A stretch of DNA of 61,762 nucleotides from Chloroflexota bacterium (GCA_021788625.1 JAJYKL010000005.1:28232-89993), one strand, 5' to 3'; numbered from the stretch's first letter, positions 17,901 through 26,464 are shown. Notes: generated by a model not told the origin, from the letters alone. Program-made: numbers and translations.

Positions 17901-19008
17901 CGAAGATGAATTACAGCGTGTCCTGCCGGAACACCCGGAATTGGATGCGTTCTTTGACCCACAGCGCCCGGAACCCTTCTTCGTCAAGAACCTGGAACGC
18001 GTGCAAGGCGACGAACGCGACGCCATCATCTTAACGCTGGGCTATTGCAAAGACCGCGCCGGCAGGCTGCCGTACCGTTTCGGTCCACTCCTGCAGGAGG
18101 GTGGCGAACGGCGCTTGAATGTGGCCATCACTCGTGCACGCGACCAGATGACAGTGGTGTCGTCATTCAATCACTATGACATGGACCCAAACCGTGCCAC
18201 GTCACTGGGTGTTCAGTTGCTGCGCTTATATCTGGAGTATGTCGACGCACAGGGTGCGATCCTGCCCAGCCCTTACACGCCAGCAGGTGTCCAGAACGAC
18301 TTCGAAGCTGATGTTTTTGAAGCCTTGTCAGGCCGGGGCGTGCCGCTGGTCCCGCAGTGGGGCACATCGGGGTATCGCATTGACTTTGCGGCGCAGCACC
18401 CGCAGCAACCCAATCGGATGGTGTTGGCCATCGAATGCGACGGAGCGTCATACCAGGCGGTTCCCACCGCGCGCGATCGCGACCGCCTGCGCCAGCAACA
18501 TCTGGAGGATTTAGGCTGGCGGTTTCATCGCATCTGGTCAACCGATTGGTTCCTGCGCCGTCAACAGGAAATTGACCGTGCGGTGGCGGCTTATCAGGCA
18601 GCGGTCGCGCTGGTCGACGAGAGAGATGCCGAGCGGGATCGGATGCACATTGCCGTGGTGCAGCCTGCCAAAGGCCAACCAGACGCGACGCAGCCTGCGG
18701 AATCCAGCGCGGCGATGAATGGACCAGCTGATCCAGTCATCCAGGATAAACCTGCTGCATCCCCGGCGCCCGCCGCCACAGCCGGCCTCAGGCGAGGTCC
18801 GAAACCCGTCCTGGTCAGGCAATCATCCATCGCCAGGTACGAGCCTGCAGAATTAGTCGCACTGGTGCAGTGGATCAGCTCGGACGGACTGTTACGGACC
18901 GACGAAGAGATCATCGACGAAATGGTGAAAGAACTCGGATTTAAGCGGCGCGGCCCATTAATCGAGGACGCGATCCGCCAGGCAATCCAGGCCGTGCCCA
19001 GAAGGTAA
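14908..19008 (+). CDS. DUF4011-type SF1 helicase with C-terminal PD-(D/E)XK nuclease domain
   Basis: 1366 residues. Residues ~5-100 resemble DUF4011 (NLIDVSRRNNLLYH). An SF1 helicase core follows: Walker A GPPGTGKS (293-300), Walker B DEASQIPPEDA (833-), and motif VI NVAITRAR (1071-). A large helical insertion separates the two RecA lobes. From ~1130 comes a restriction-endonuclease-like domain of the MTES_1575/Vsr type: FEADVFEAL, IDFAA (Asp1159), IECDGASY (Glu1176, Asp1178). A ~50-residue DUF3320-like domain ends the protein. Such single-chain helicase-nucleases occur in genome islands and in some phage-defence systems. No modification or sensor partner is adjacent, so defence is only a hypothesis. 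Confidence 0.85.
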   Translation: MPPITSAIDRTREHWIRNLIDVSRRNNLLYHRAVRGTIDLTEAAPAALSSLLAGRRVSLADLLPDANPVALNAQARELQRRAQINLEEKGLQTLNLACGMASWPSPDGGRPYEAAVVLLPVSIVARWRDLHSATLERNGDPQVNLALLHVLATDYQCIVDPEALLGETGGNGTLDEEKFDPSLAMNRLADAAARIDGFTISKRTILSNFSFQKMAMVDDLRQHGALFASHDILLALAGDMDARSRVLGNRVAIDPKELDKVPAESEFMVLDADSSQQRVVQAVMRLQDGVIEGPPGTGKSQTIVNLIAALVAGGYRVLFVAEKRAALDVVLSRLQRVGLGHLVLDLHSAETSRATILQPIARSMEVIGHTAPPDTSLIHLPFEDRRKRLNLHVAQLHTSRPPSMLTAYEMQGRLLRAPAGHMKTRWRGADLDQLTNENVAAIKDHLQELANIELLFARDPQLLWTQAHLSDAHAAQAAVDMVARMAHQHLPALQAALDACAAETGLSVPDTLDQLGPFIAYLEQVEWLLNTYAASLFEQDLSHLARALEPGAHTVSHWVATLAHSEYRQALSTMRHLRRAANVSATRLLEETRQAAEVLKIWQANGSHHATPYLRTPVATLQNPYQACVGDVDAAKAVFPGLMADAMTRDLISLHQLAVHLADDEKTPYQVAWASELEHSIHTLGGAAFLDEARRSIADPQRWPEQFEYAWVASCFDKVKLEEPALASFVGATHNQYVSDFSRLDRSRIELAVERVRRAHAERAIEAMNQFPAQDALIRREAEKKRRHLPLRKLLAQAPDVLTAVCPCWMVSPLSVSQLLGAEQQNFDVVIFDEASQIPPEDAAPAIMRAAHVVVAGDVHQLPPMRFFATGEDEPSEADTEPLTSQGFESLLDLMTGFMDGWWLQWHYRSRDEALIAFSNHHIYRDRLVTFPGCVGKRGLSHVLVKPDPNELPARDDLLHTSPAEVHKVVELVLEHARTHPNQSLGVIALGIRHAYQIEDELQRVLPEHPELDAFFDPQRPEPFFVKNLERVQGDERDAIILTLGYCKDRAGRLPYRFGPLLQEGGERRLNVAITRARDQMTVVSSFNHYDMDPNRATSLGVQLLRLYLEYVDAQGAILPSPYTPAGVQNDFEADVFEALSGRGVPLVPQWGTSGYRIDFAAQHPQQPNRMVLAIECDGASYQAVPTARDRDRLRQQHLEDLGWRFHRIWSTDWFLRRQQEIDRAVAAYQAAVALVDERDAERDRMHIAVVQPAKGQPDATQPAESSAAMNGPADPVIQDKPAASPAPAATAGLRRGPKPVLVRQSSIARYEPAELVALVQWISSDGLLRTDEEIIDEMVKELGFKRRGPLIEDAIRQAIQAVPRR

Positions 19009-19090
19009 GGTGCGGTTCTTCCGCCATCTCTTTGGGGATTTCCCAGCCCTTCGGCGCCCTGCAGTACAGAGCAGGCGTTAAAATCGCCAT

Positions 19091-20833
19091 ATGGCTCTTT
19101 CCAACCAGCAGCTGGCAGCCATCTTCTCAGACATCGCCGACCGGCTCGAAATCCAGGGCGAAAACGTGTTCAAGGTGCGCGCCTACCGCACCGCCTCGCA
19201 GAACCTGCTCGCCCTTACCAGGCCCGCTTTCGACTTGTGGAAGGAAGGTTCGCTGGAGGGCATTCCCGGCGTTGGCCAGGCCATTCGTGAAAAGATCGAC
19301 GAGCTGATGCGCACGGATAAACTGGCATTTTATGAGCGATTAAAGGCAGAGGTGCCCGACGGCGTCGCAGGCATGCTTCAGGTACCTGGTCTGGGCCCCA
19401 AGCGAGTGAAGGAGATCTGGGATAAGCTGGGCGTCCGTAACGTGGACGAGCTGGAGGCCGCGGCGCGCGCTGGAAAGCTGCACGACCTTTCCAAATTGGG
19501 TGAAAAGACAGAGCGGAAAATCATCGCCGGCATCGAATCGCTGCGACGACGTGCCACGGGGCGACGGCGCATCGGAGAGGTTCTGCCCGTCGCTCGCAGC
19601 CTGCTGGCCAGCCTGAGCAAGGTGCAGGGTGTGCGGCATATGGAGTACGCCGGATCGTTACGGCGCGGTCGCGAGACCATTGGCGATCTGGACCTCATCG
19701 CTGCCACGGAAGAGCCGGCGGCATTGATGGAAGCCTTCCGTACTCAAGAGTTGGTGGCAGAGGTATTACTCAGCGGCGACACCAAGACCAGTGTGGTGCT
19801 GCAAAATGGCATGCAGGTGGACCTGCGTGCCGTGGAGCCCGGGCGCTGGGGGACGGCGCTGCAGTACTTCACCGGCAGCCAGGCGCATAACATCCGCGTA
19901 CGCGAGGTGGCACAGAAGAAAAACCTCTCGCTGAATGAGTATGCCTTCACGCGCACGAACGATGGCGCGGAGATCTTATGCGACACGGAACAGAAGGTGT
20001 ACCAAACGCTGGGCATGGCTTTTATCCTGCCAGAATTACGGGAAGATCGCGGCGAGATCGAGGCGGCGCTGGGAAATAAATTACCGCAACTGATTACCGT
20101 CCAGGATATTCAGGGCGATCTGCAGATGCACACCACGTGGAGCGATGGATCAGCCAGTGTCATAGAGATGGCGCGTGGTGCCATGGCGATGGGTTACCAG
20201 TACATTCTGATCACCGACCACAGTCAGAGTCTGGGGATTGCCAATGGGCTAACGGTTGAGCGCGTCAAACGGCAACGCGACGAGATCGACCAGGTCAATG
20301 CACAACTCGAACAGGAGGGAGCCGGGTTCCGTGTACTGCAAGGCATCGAGGTTGAGGTGAAGACGAATGGCGAACTGGACCTGCCCGACAAGACGCTGGC
20401 TGCACTGGACATCGTACAGGCTTCGGTGCACACTTCGCTCGCCCAGCCGCGCGAACAGATCACCCGTCGCGCCTTGAGCGCACTGCAAAACCCGAACGTG
20501 GACATTCTGGGCCACCCTTCAGGCCGCCTGATCAATGAGCGTGAAGGCGGCGACTATGACTGGGAAGCCCTGTTTCAAGCTGCAGTCCAGCACGACGTGG
20601 TGCTGGAGATCAACTGTGACCCGGCGCGATTGGACCTGGACGATGTACATGCGCGCCGGGCCGTGGAGTTGGGCTGCAGGCTCAGCATCAGCACCGACGC
20701 ACACTCGCCGGAGGGCCTCTCCAACATTACCTACGGCATCACCGTAGCCCGTCGCGCCTGGGTCATACCCGATGAGGTAATAAACACCTGGCCGCTAAAA
20801 AAGCTCCTGAGCTGGGTGAAGAAGCGCGGTTGA
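19091..20833 (+). CDS. polX: DNA polymerase/3'-5' exonuclease PolX
   Basis: 580 residues, the usual bacterial PolX length. In order: N-terminal 8-kDa helix-hairpin-helix domain (IPGVGQAIREK; VPGLGPKRVKEIW), family-X polymerase palm with GDLDLI (Asp199, Asp201) and third acid Asp244 (MQVDLRAV), then from ~335 a PHP domain with HTTWSDGS (His347), ITDHSQ, VQASVHTS and STDAHSPE metal ligands. It fills short gaps in base-excision repair and proofreads with the PHP exonuclease. All catalytic residues seem intact. A TAAAAT box lies exactly 6 nt before the ATG, with no Shine-Dalgarno, so the mRNA may be leaderless. Confidence 0.95.
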   Translation: MALSNQQLAAIFSDIADRLEIQGENVFKVRAYRTASQNLLALTRPAFDLWKEGSLEGIPGVGQAIREKIDELMRTDKLAFYERLKAEVPDGVAGMLQVPGLGPKRVKEIWDKLGVRNVDELEAAARAGKLHDLSKLGEKTERKIIAGIESLRRRATGRRRIGEVLPVARSLLASLSKVQGVRHMEYAGSLRRGRETIGDLDLIAATEEPAALMEAFRTQELVAEVLLSGDTKTSVVLQNGMQVDLRAVEPGRWGTALQYFTGSQAHNIRVREVAQKKNLSLNEYAFTRTNDGAEILCDTEQKVYQTLGMAFILPELREDRGEIEAALGNKLPQLITVQDIQGDLQMHTTWSDGSASVIEMARGAMAMGYQYILITDHSQSLGIANGLTVERVKRQRDEIDQVNAQLEQEGAGFRVLQGIEVEVKTNGELDLPDKTLAALDIVQASVHTSLAQPREQITRRALSALQNPNVDILGHPSGRLINEREGGDYDWEALFQAAVQHDVVLEINCDPARLDLDDVHARRAVELGCRLSISTDAHSPEGLSNITYGITVARRAWVIPDEVINTWPLKKLLSWVKKRG

Positions 20834-20927
20834 CCGCTGATTCGACTTGCAGCGTATGAATGGAGACACAGACCAGGCTGCCCGTGCGGCTGGGCTGAAG
20901 TTCCCATCCAGGCTTCTTTTCAACGAT

Positions 20928-21752
20928 CTACAGACTGGCCGTTTCACCCGGCATGCCAGGGTGTGAGCCACCGGCGTTCTTGGCCAGGTTGCCACCGTCC
21001 ATCGGCAGGATGACACCCGTGACCCACGAAGAGGCATCAGAAGCCAGGAAGATGGCCGGTCCGATGATATCCTCCGATTTGCCCAGCCGGCCGATGGGAA
21101 TGCCACGCAGGAACGTGTCGCGCAGGATCGCATTGGATCGCATGCGGTTTTCCAGGCCATTGTTCTCGTTTGGCACCTGTGCGGGCAGGATGGCATTCAC
21201 GCGCACACCGCGCCCGCTCCATTCGGTACTCAGTTCGCGAGTCATCTCCACCACTGCCGCCATGCCCATACCGTAAGCGACATGGCCGCGTCCCAAGGCG
21301 CTAACACTGGCTATGGAGCCCAGATTGATAATGCTGCCCTTGCCCTGCGCCAGCATGCGCCGGCCAGCCTCCTGGCAAAAAGCAAATTTACTCACTCCCA
21401 GCGACTTGAGTGTGCGGTCCAGGTCTTCCAGGGATTGGTTTTCAGGTCTGGTCGTCCAGGCTGGGCCGGCACAGGTCACCAGGATATCGATGCGGCCGAA
21501 TTCCTGGTCCAGTCTGGCAAAGATGGTCTGAATGTCTTGCGGGATCATGACATCGGCGACCACCTGCACTGCACGACGCCCTGTTTTTTGCACCCGCTCG
21601 GCGGTACGCTGCAGTGTGTTGGAGTCGATGTCGGTCACCAGCAGGTCAGCACCGGACTCCGCGAAGCCAACAGAGATGGCGCCACCAAAGCCGCCACCAG
21701 CGCCTGTCACCAGCGCAACACGACCTGTCAAGTCGAACAAGGGATGAGACAT
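20928..21752 (-). CDS. SDR-family protein with the catalytic lysine replaced
   Basis: 274 residues with a Rossmann start TGAGGGFG, DIDSNT acidic cofactor selector, VTCAGPAW and INLGSIASVSALG. The usual YxxxK active site is AYGMGMAAV: Tyr160 is present but position 164 is Met instead of Lys. In SDRs that Lys positions the nicotinamide ribose and lowers the Tyr pKa, so this protein may be inactive or use another mechanism. RVNAILPAQVP and the C-terminal PMDGG (substrate-side) are otherwise normal for FabG-like or gluconate-dehydrogenase-like members. GGAGGT Shine-Dalgarno precedes the ATG. It converges with polX. Confidence 0.85.
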   Translation of the reverse strand: MSHPLFDLTGRVALVTGAGGGFGGAISVGFAESGADLLVTDIDSNTLQRTAERVQKTGRRAVQVVADVMIPQDIQTIFARLDQEFGRIDILVTCAGPAWTTRPENQSLEDLDRTLKSLGVSKFAFCQEAGRRMLAQGKGSIINLGSIASVSALGRGHVAYGMGMAAVVEMTRELSTEWSGRGVRVNAILPAQVPNENNGLENRMRSNAILRDTFLRGIPIGRLGKSEDIIGPAIFLASDASSWVTGVILPMDGGNLAKNAGGSHPGMPGETASL

Positions 21753-21936
21753 TGTTTACCTCCGTCTGGATCATAATCGATTCAGCAGAATGAGGTATCC
21801 CTCATCGCCATTCCTGGCAGCCTCCGCCACCTGGTTGAAACCTCAAGATTGCAGCGTCGGACCAGGGGCCTGGCGAGTGTTTTTGCTGAGCAGCGCCGGG
21901 CCGATGCGAAATAATCTATGGATTTGGAATAAGGTG

Positions 21937-21945
21937 TGGTATACT
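21937..21945 (+). promoter_or_regulatory. Extended -10 promoter element upstream of first RRM gene
   Basis: TGGTATACT fits the TGn-TATAAT extended -10 pattern; no convincing -35 is seen. Transcription from here would leave a leader of about 185 nt before the GTG at 22137. Confidence 0.4.
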
Positions 21946-22116
21946 CTCCCCGTCGGTAGAGATTACAGGGTGAAAGTTCCAATACGTTCTTCGGCTCACC
22001 TCGATATCTGTTGGGTATCCTTCTGTGAGAATGGTTGATTCGGAATCATCGCTGAGTTTTCCTACATTCGTTTCCTGCGCAAGCCATTGTGCCGCGTCAG
22101 GTGTTCAATCTAGATC

Positions 22117-22132
22117 GATCCTCAGGAGGATC
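22117..22132 (+). promoter_or_regulatory. Hairpin enclosing the Shine-Dalgarno of the first RRM gene
   Basis: GATCCT (22117-22122) pairs perfectly with AGGATC (22127-22132) across a CAGG loop. The Shine-Dalgarno AGGAGG (22124-22129) is split between loop and stem, so the hairpin would hide it. The second RRM gene has the same arrangement at 39432-39448. Confidence 0.5.
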
Positions 22133-22136
22133 CCAA

Positions 22137-22439
22137 GTGAATAAAAAACTATATGTCGGCAATCTTTCGTACGGCACCAACGAAGCCTCGTTGCGTGAGC
22201 TGTTCAGCAAAGCAGGTGCGATCACCTCGATCGCCATCCCGCTAGACCGCGTAACCAACACTCCGCGTGGCTTTGCATTCGTGGAGATGGAGACCTCAGC
22301 CGATGCGCTAAAGGCCATCCAGTTGTGCAACGGTCAGGAAGTGGACGGTCGCGCAATCCGGGTGAATGAGGCCAAACCACTTGAGGCGCGGAATGAAAAC
22401 ACTGATCGCGGTCCGCGCCGCAACCAGAATCGCTGGTAA
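22137..22439 (+). CDS. Small RRM-type RNA-binding protein
   Basis: 100 residues from a GTG at 22137; AGGAGG sits 7 nt upstream, so the longer frame from 22089 is rejected. One RRM fills residues 2-82: RNP2 LYVGNLSY near the start and RNP1 RGFAFVEM near the middle, then a short polar tail (NENTDRGPRRNQNRW). These single-RRM proteins, also found in cyanobacteria, bind single-stranded RNA and are often cold-induced. A clear intrinsic terminator follows 30 nt after the stop, so the gene is monocistronic. A paralog lies at 39449. Confidence 0.92.
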   Translation: MNKKLYVGNLSYGTNEASLRELFSKAGAITSIAIPLDRVTNTPRGFAFVEMETSADALKAIQLCNGQEVDGRAIRVNEAKPLEARNENTDRGPRRNQNRW

Positions 22440-22468
22440 TTCCATTTAGCAATCCAGCAACTGTGTAG

Positions 22469-22506
22469 CGAAGCCCCACTCACGTCGAGTGGGGCTTCGT
22501 TTTTTC
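22469..22506 (+). terminator. Intrinsic terminator of first RRM gene
   Basis: CGAAGCCCCACTC and GAGTGGGGCTTCG form a perfect 13-bp stem (22469-22499) around a 5-nt loop, followed by six T residues. Confidence 0.92.
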
Positions 22507-22753
22507 TCTGGCTGCAATTGTTCTCGGTACGCGCGGTATGCAAAAGAGGAGGCATATCACCGAATGTTTTCCCCAGGACCGCGGTGACCCTGTCATTCAC
22601 GCCCGCTGCTCGCGCGTGGCTTCCTCAACGTCTGAGGCAACCTGATCAGACACCTGATCGGGACGCTTCCCGGTCGACGTCATGTACGCTTCGAAGCAGC
22701 ACCCTGCAATGAGATTTGGACGGCGCCAGGTGCCCGAAAAGCGTCCAGTATGG

Positions 22754-23380
22754 TTACAGCGCTTTTTCGATCAATCGTACAAGCTCCAGGAACTCCTTTG
22801 CGTCCAGAGTGGCATCCATTCCCATGGAGGTGGGCCGGGGTAATGTGCTGAGCATGACGAGTGATCCCTGCTCATGCGGCGTCACCTTCACCATGCGCTC
22901 CTGCTTAAGCGTCATCCCGCCAATCTCGGATTCGGTGCGAGCCAACTTGCCCAACCGCTTGAGCAGATCTCCCTTTGCATTCAGCTTGGCGGCTGTCTCG
23001 GCATCGCCGGTGAACTTGCAGGAGCCAAGAAATTTAGGTCCTTCCAGCGTCACCTCGCCCTTTACCGGGTTGGACAGTTTGGCCGAATAGAGCAGCATCC
23101 CAACGTGGCAACCCACCCCCTGCCTGTCTACATTGACCTGCAGTTTGGCAGGATGGGGCGTGCTGAGGTCGAACGTGATGGTGAAAAGTGTGTTGGCATG
23201 CCCGCCCACCAGACTGTGTGCGACATCGCTTAACACCGTGCCCACCGATGTAGCGGCTGTTCCACTATCCTGGACCTGGTATGCAATCGGCGAGGGTGAT
23301 CCCACTTCTTTGCGGAGCTTTTCTTCCACTTGCGGAACGACTTTCTGCTGCTGCTGAGTGCCGTATGCCAGGTTGTTCAT
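22754..23380 (-). CDS. Unknown conserved-looking protein
   Basis: 208 residues, not recognised. The ATG is preceded by AGGAGG at 8 nt, which supports a real gene. The sequence is rich in short polar segments with a Gln cluster at the N-terminus (TQQQQ), a beta-type middle (LFTITFDLSTPHPAKLQVNVD; GEVTLEGPKFLG) and a charged C-terminal helix ending LDAKEFLELVRLIEKAL. No signal peptide, membrane span or known motif is visible. It stands alone between the RRM gene and the dlt operon. Confidence 0.65.
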   Translation of the reverse strand: MNNLAYGTQQQQKVVPQVEEKLRKEVGSPSPIAYQVQDSGTAATSVGTVLSDVAHSLVGGHANTLFTITFDLSTPHPAKLQVNVDRQGVGCHVGMLLYSAKLSNPVKGEVTLEGPKFLGSCKFTGDAETAAKLNAKGDLLKRLGKLARTESEIGGMTLKQERMVKVTPHEQGSLVMLSTLPRPTSMGMDATLDAKEFLELVRLIEKAL

Positions 23381-23508
23381 TAGAGCGCCTCCTTGTGACT
23401 ACCCTCAATCAAACATGGCAATCGATCATCAAGCGCGATCAGCGATGGCTCACTTACCCGATTCGGGCGGGAGTATACCAGAAGGCAGCGCAGCCGGGGT
23501 AACCCTGG

Positions 23509-24780
23509 CTAAGCCAGGTGCCCGGAGAAAAGCAGCAACCCGAAGCACACAGCGTTGAACGTGAGTGCAATCGAGGCTGCAGTCCAGGCTGGCCCATGCA
23601 GCACATGGTGCTGCTTATTCCAGCGACTGAACACATCGTGACCAATCAACAGAGCGGCCTGGTAGAGGCCGTAGATAAGATAGTACCAGGTCAGGCCATG
23701 CCATGCGCCCATCAATCCCATCGATAGGAGAAAGCCTCCGTATGAGGCCAGATGCCTGTCTTTGAACCACTTGCCGCGGGTGGCTGCCAGCACAAAGCGC
23801 ATGTAGATGTGGTCGCGGAACCAGTACGACAGAGTGATGTGCCAGCGGTTCCAGAAGTCGCGAATGTCGCGCGCCAGGAAAGGACGGTTGAAGTTCTCTG
23901 GCGTGTGAATGCCCAGCACGTAGCTGAACGCGATGGCAAAGGCGCTATATCCGGCAAAGTCGAAAAACAAGTAGAAACTGTAGGCATACATATAGGATAG
24001 TGTGCCCAGTAGTCCAGGCATATGGGCGGCCGGGTTCAACCAGTACTGCCGGATCAGCGAAGCCAGGATGAACTTATACAGCAACCCCCGGAATATCCGC
24101 TGTAGCGCGCCATCCAGATCATTTAGCCATTCCGCCCGTGTGCGGCTCCTGCCTGTGCCGGCAGCAGGGCTTACCAAAGGGATGGCCGTTGCAGTTTGCC
24201 CGGAACCCCGTTGTGCGCTGGCCGTGGGATTGCCTGTCCAGTCCTGCTCGAAACGGCGGTAGCGATCGATGGGACCCGCAGACAGGGTGGGGAAAAACAG
24301 CAGGAACGCCAGGTATTGCACCAGCGGTAGATCAGTGATCAGCCCGTCCTGGATGCCGATGACCGTGTCCACGCATCGGAAGGTGAGATATGAAATACCC
24401 AGAAACCCCAGCACATCACTGGGCGCCAGGTGATTTCCCAGCTTGGCCACAACAAGGGGTGCCAGTGCCAGGCCAATAACCGTGCAGTAGGCCCATTGTC
24501 GTTTTCCTCGTATCCTCACGGCCAGCCAGGCGCGTGCCACAATATATTGGAAGAACGCATAGGCGAGCACAAAGGCCAGAGTCGGTACGGTCACAACCTG
24601 ACCCTTGGCGCCATGCCATAGCACCTGAGACCCGGAGAAGGTGAGCACCAGCATTACGGCTGTCGCGACCACGACCCACAGGCGCGTTTGGCGCAGCCAG
24701 TCCAGCAACCCGGCCATGGCTGCAACGAAGGTCACATAGAGCGCCACACCCAGCGAGAAAAAATCAGCGTAAGGAATCAT
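23509..24780 (-). CDS. dltB: DltB-type MBOAT acyltransferase
   Basis: 423 residues of multi-span membrane protein of the MBOAT family. The signature GLMGAWHGLTWYYLIYG with catalytic-type His361 is present, together with LARDIRDFWNRWHITLSYWFRDHIY, both hallmarks of DltB. The family passes D-alanine from the DltC carrier across the membrane for esterification of teichoic acid. It overlaps dltA by 4 nt (ATGA) and closes a five-gene dlt operon. One oddity is a ~40-residue polar insertion (NPTASAQRGSGQTATAI...) in a cytoplasmic loop. Confidence 0.92.
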   Translation of the reverse strand: MIPYADFFSLGVALYVTFVAAMAGLLDWLRQTRLWVVVATAVMLVLTFSGSQVLWHGAKGQVVTVPTLAFVLAYAFFQYIVARAWLAVRIRGKRQWAYCTVIGLALAPLVVAKLGNHLAPSDVLGFLGISYLTFRCVDTVIGIQDGLITDLPLVQYLAFLLFFPTLSAGPIDRYRRFEQDWTGNPTASAQRGSGQTATAIPLVSPAAGTGRSRTRAEWLNDLDGALQRIFRGLLYKFILASLIRQYWLNPAAHMPGLLGTLSYMYAYSFYLFFDFAGYSAFAIAFSYVLGIHTPENFNRPFLARDIRDFWNRWHITLSYWFRDHIYMRFVLAATRGKWFKDRHLASYGGFLLSMGLMGAWHGLTWYYLIYGLYQAALLIGHDVFSRWNKQHHVLHGPAWTAASIALTFNAVCFGLLLFSGHLA

Positions 24781-26300
24781 GTGAGCATCTCCGCGAGTTT
24801 CTTGCGATCGGCTTTGCCGTTCACGGTCAGGGGGAAGGTATCCACAAAGCGGTATAGCTGGGGCAACATGTATCCCGGCAACCGCTCACTCAAATGGCGA
24901 CGCAGGTTCAACGTTGCCTGGAAGTCATCCCGTACCGGTCTTTCGCTCAAAATGATGAAGGCCACCAAACGCTCGGGCTGGCCATCGCGCCATGTGGGCA
25001 GGACCACTGCATCCTGCACCCCCGGCAGCGCCTTCAGGTGCGCCTCCACGTCGCCCAACTCGATACGATAGCCGTGCAACTTGATCAGGTCGTCATGCCT
25101 GCCTTCGAAAAACAGCAGACCGCCGAGAGCCCGGCCCCAGTCGCCAGTATGGTAGGCGCGCTGGTTGCCCAGCGTGAAGAATGCCTGGCTGGTCAGGTCG
25201 GGGCGGTTCAGGTAGCCAGGGCTGACATGCGGACCAACGATCACGAGTTCGCCGCGTTCCCCTTCGGCGACAGGCTGTCCGTTCTCATCCATCACCAGCA
25301 CGCTCCCGCCTGGTCGTGGAAAGCCGATGGGCACATCGGGATAGCGCCCAAGCAGCTCACGATCCAGTTGGACGGAGGTGCTTAACACGGTGGCTTCAGT
25401 GGGGCCATAGGCATTCCACAACGGCACGCCAGGGAAACGATCGAGCAGCTCGCTGGCCAATTCATGCGATAGAACTTCGCCCGCCAAAACGATACGCCGC
25501 AGGTTCGGTATTGTTCCCGCCCCGAAACCGCGCTCGACCAGGCAAAGCCGCGCGAAGGAGGGCGTGCTGATCCATGCTGTGGCACCGGAGCGAGCCAGCG
25601 CACGGTGCAGCCGTGCCGGGTCGCCAATCTCGTCACGGGTAAGGCTCCGGTGTGTACCGCCAGCATACAGGCACAGATACAGATCCATGATCGAGACATC
25701 AAACGAGAAAGGCACGATACCCAGGAACACTTCATCCTGTTCGACCAGTGGGTGCTCTACCAGCATCCAGTCCAGGAAACTGTTCAGATTACCCAGCGAA
25801 ATGACTACCCCCTTGGGTGTTCCAGTGCTGCCCGAGGTGTAGATCACGTAAAAGGGATCCTCGGGCTTATACGCTACACGCTCAAATGAGCCATTCTCCA
25901 TCTGCGTCGCGCCTTCGTGTGGTGTTTCGCTGGGGCGTGCAGAGGCGTGAAGGGTGATCCGCTCGTGCACGCCTTGCGGTGACAGTGTAAGGCGGGCACC
26001 CGAAGAAGCCCGGATGATCTCCAGGCGCTGCGCCGGTAAGGCTGTATCCAGAGGAATATACGGATGACCTGCTTTAATACAGGCCAGGTACGCCACGACC
26101 AGCTCAGGTTCTTTATGGCCCAACACCATGACCGGCGAGCGATCGTCGGGCAGCTCGTCTAGCAGGCACCCAGCCAGTGCATCAGAATGTGTTTTGAGTT
26201 CCTGGTAGGTGATCGCGCGCCCGTCGCTTTCGTGCGCGATAGCTGTGGGTGCCAGCGTCCCCCATCGGTCGATACGCTCGATCAATTCCAATCCGTCCAT
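24777..26300 (-). CDS. dltA: D-alanine--[D-alanyl carrier protein] ligase, DltA
   Basis: 507 residues, the normal DltA length. ANL-superfamily motifs: YVIYTSGSTGTPKGVVIS (P-loop), WNAYGPTEATV, YHTGDWGRAL and RHDDLIKLHGYRIELGDVE hinge, then C-terminal lysine motif LTVNGKADRKKL. The enzyme activates D-alanine with ATP and loads it on DltC. It starts one base inside the dltX stop (TGATG overlap), the arrangement also seen in Firmicutes where dltX directly precedes dltA. Confidence 0.93.
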   Translation of the reverse strand: MDGLELIERIDRWGTLAPTAIAHESDGRAITYQELKTHSDALAGCLLDELPDDRSPVMVLGHKEPELVVAYLACIKAGHPYIPLDTALPAQRLEIIRASSGARLTLSPQGVHERITLHASARPSETPHEGATQMENGSFERVAYKPEDPFYVIYTSGSTGTPKGVVISLGNLNSFLDWMLVEHPLVEQDEVFLGIVPFSFDVSIMDLYLCLYAGGTHRSLTRDEIGDPARLHRALARSGATAWISTPSFARLCLVERGFGAGTIPNLRRIVLAGEVLSHELASELLDRFPGVPLWNAYGPTEATVLSTSVQLDRELLGRYPDVPIGFPRPGGSVLVMDENGQPVAEGERGELVIVGPHVSPGYLNRPDLTSQAFFTLGNQRAYHTGDWGRALGGLLFFEGRHDDLIKLHGYRIELGDVEAHLKALPGVQDAVVLPTWRDGQPERLVAFIILSERPVRDDFQATLNLRRHLSERLPGYMLPQLYRFVDTFPLTVNGKADRKKLAEMLT

Positions 26301-26464
26301 CAGAACCCTTGATAGATGTAAGGCGGTGTGGAGAAGTTACCCTGGCCGTACATCACGATGAGCGCCAGCAAAATGGCCAGATAACATAGCACCAGTACGA
26401 TTGATCGAACGAGAGGACGTGCCCAAATGGCCGTGATAATACTCGTCCAGGACTTGATCCACAT
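26300..26464 (-). CDS. dltX: DltX-like small membrane peptide
   Basis: 54 residues from the ATG at 26464: MWIKSWTSIITAIWARPL, a single membrane span (IVLVLCYLAILLALIVMYG) and a C-terminal NFSTPPYIYQGF. This matches the DltX pattern: one span, then a short tail ending in an aromatic-rich F/YIYxxF motif used in D-alanyl transfer to LTA. It ends on dltA's start. The 5' part overlaps the end of dltD out of frame by 128 nt; the start could be later. Confidence 0.75.
   Translation of the reverse strand: MWIKSWTSIITAIWARPLVRSIVLVLCYLAILLALIVMYGQGNFSTPPYIYQGF

Larger units (their letters stand above)
21753..22136. other. Gene-poor region between SDR and first RRM gene
   Basis: 384 nt with no believable gene. 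It holds the SDR upstream region, a small hairpin at 21790-21805 (ATGAGG/CCTCAT), an extended -10 element at 21937-21945 and a ~180-nt apparent leader of the RRM gene. Confidence 0.6.
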
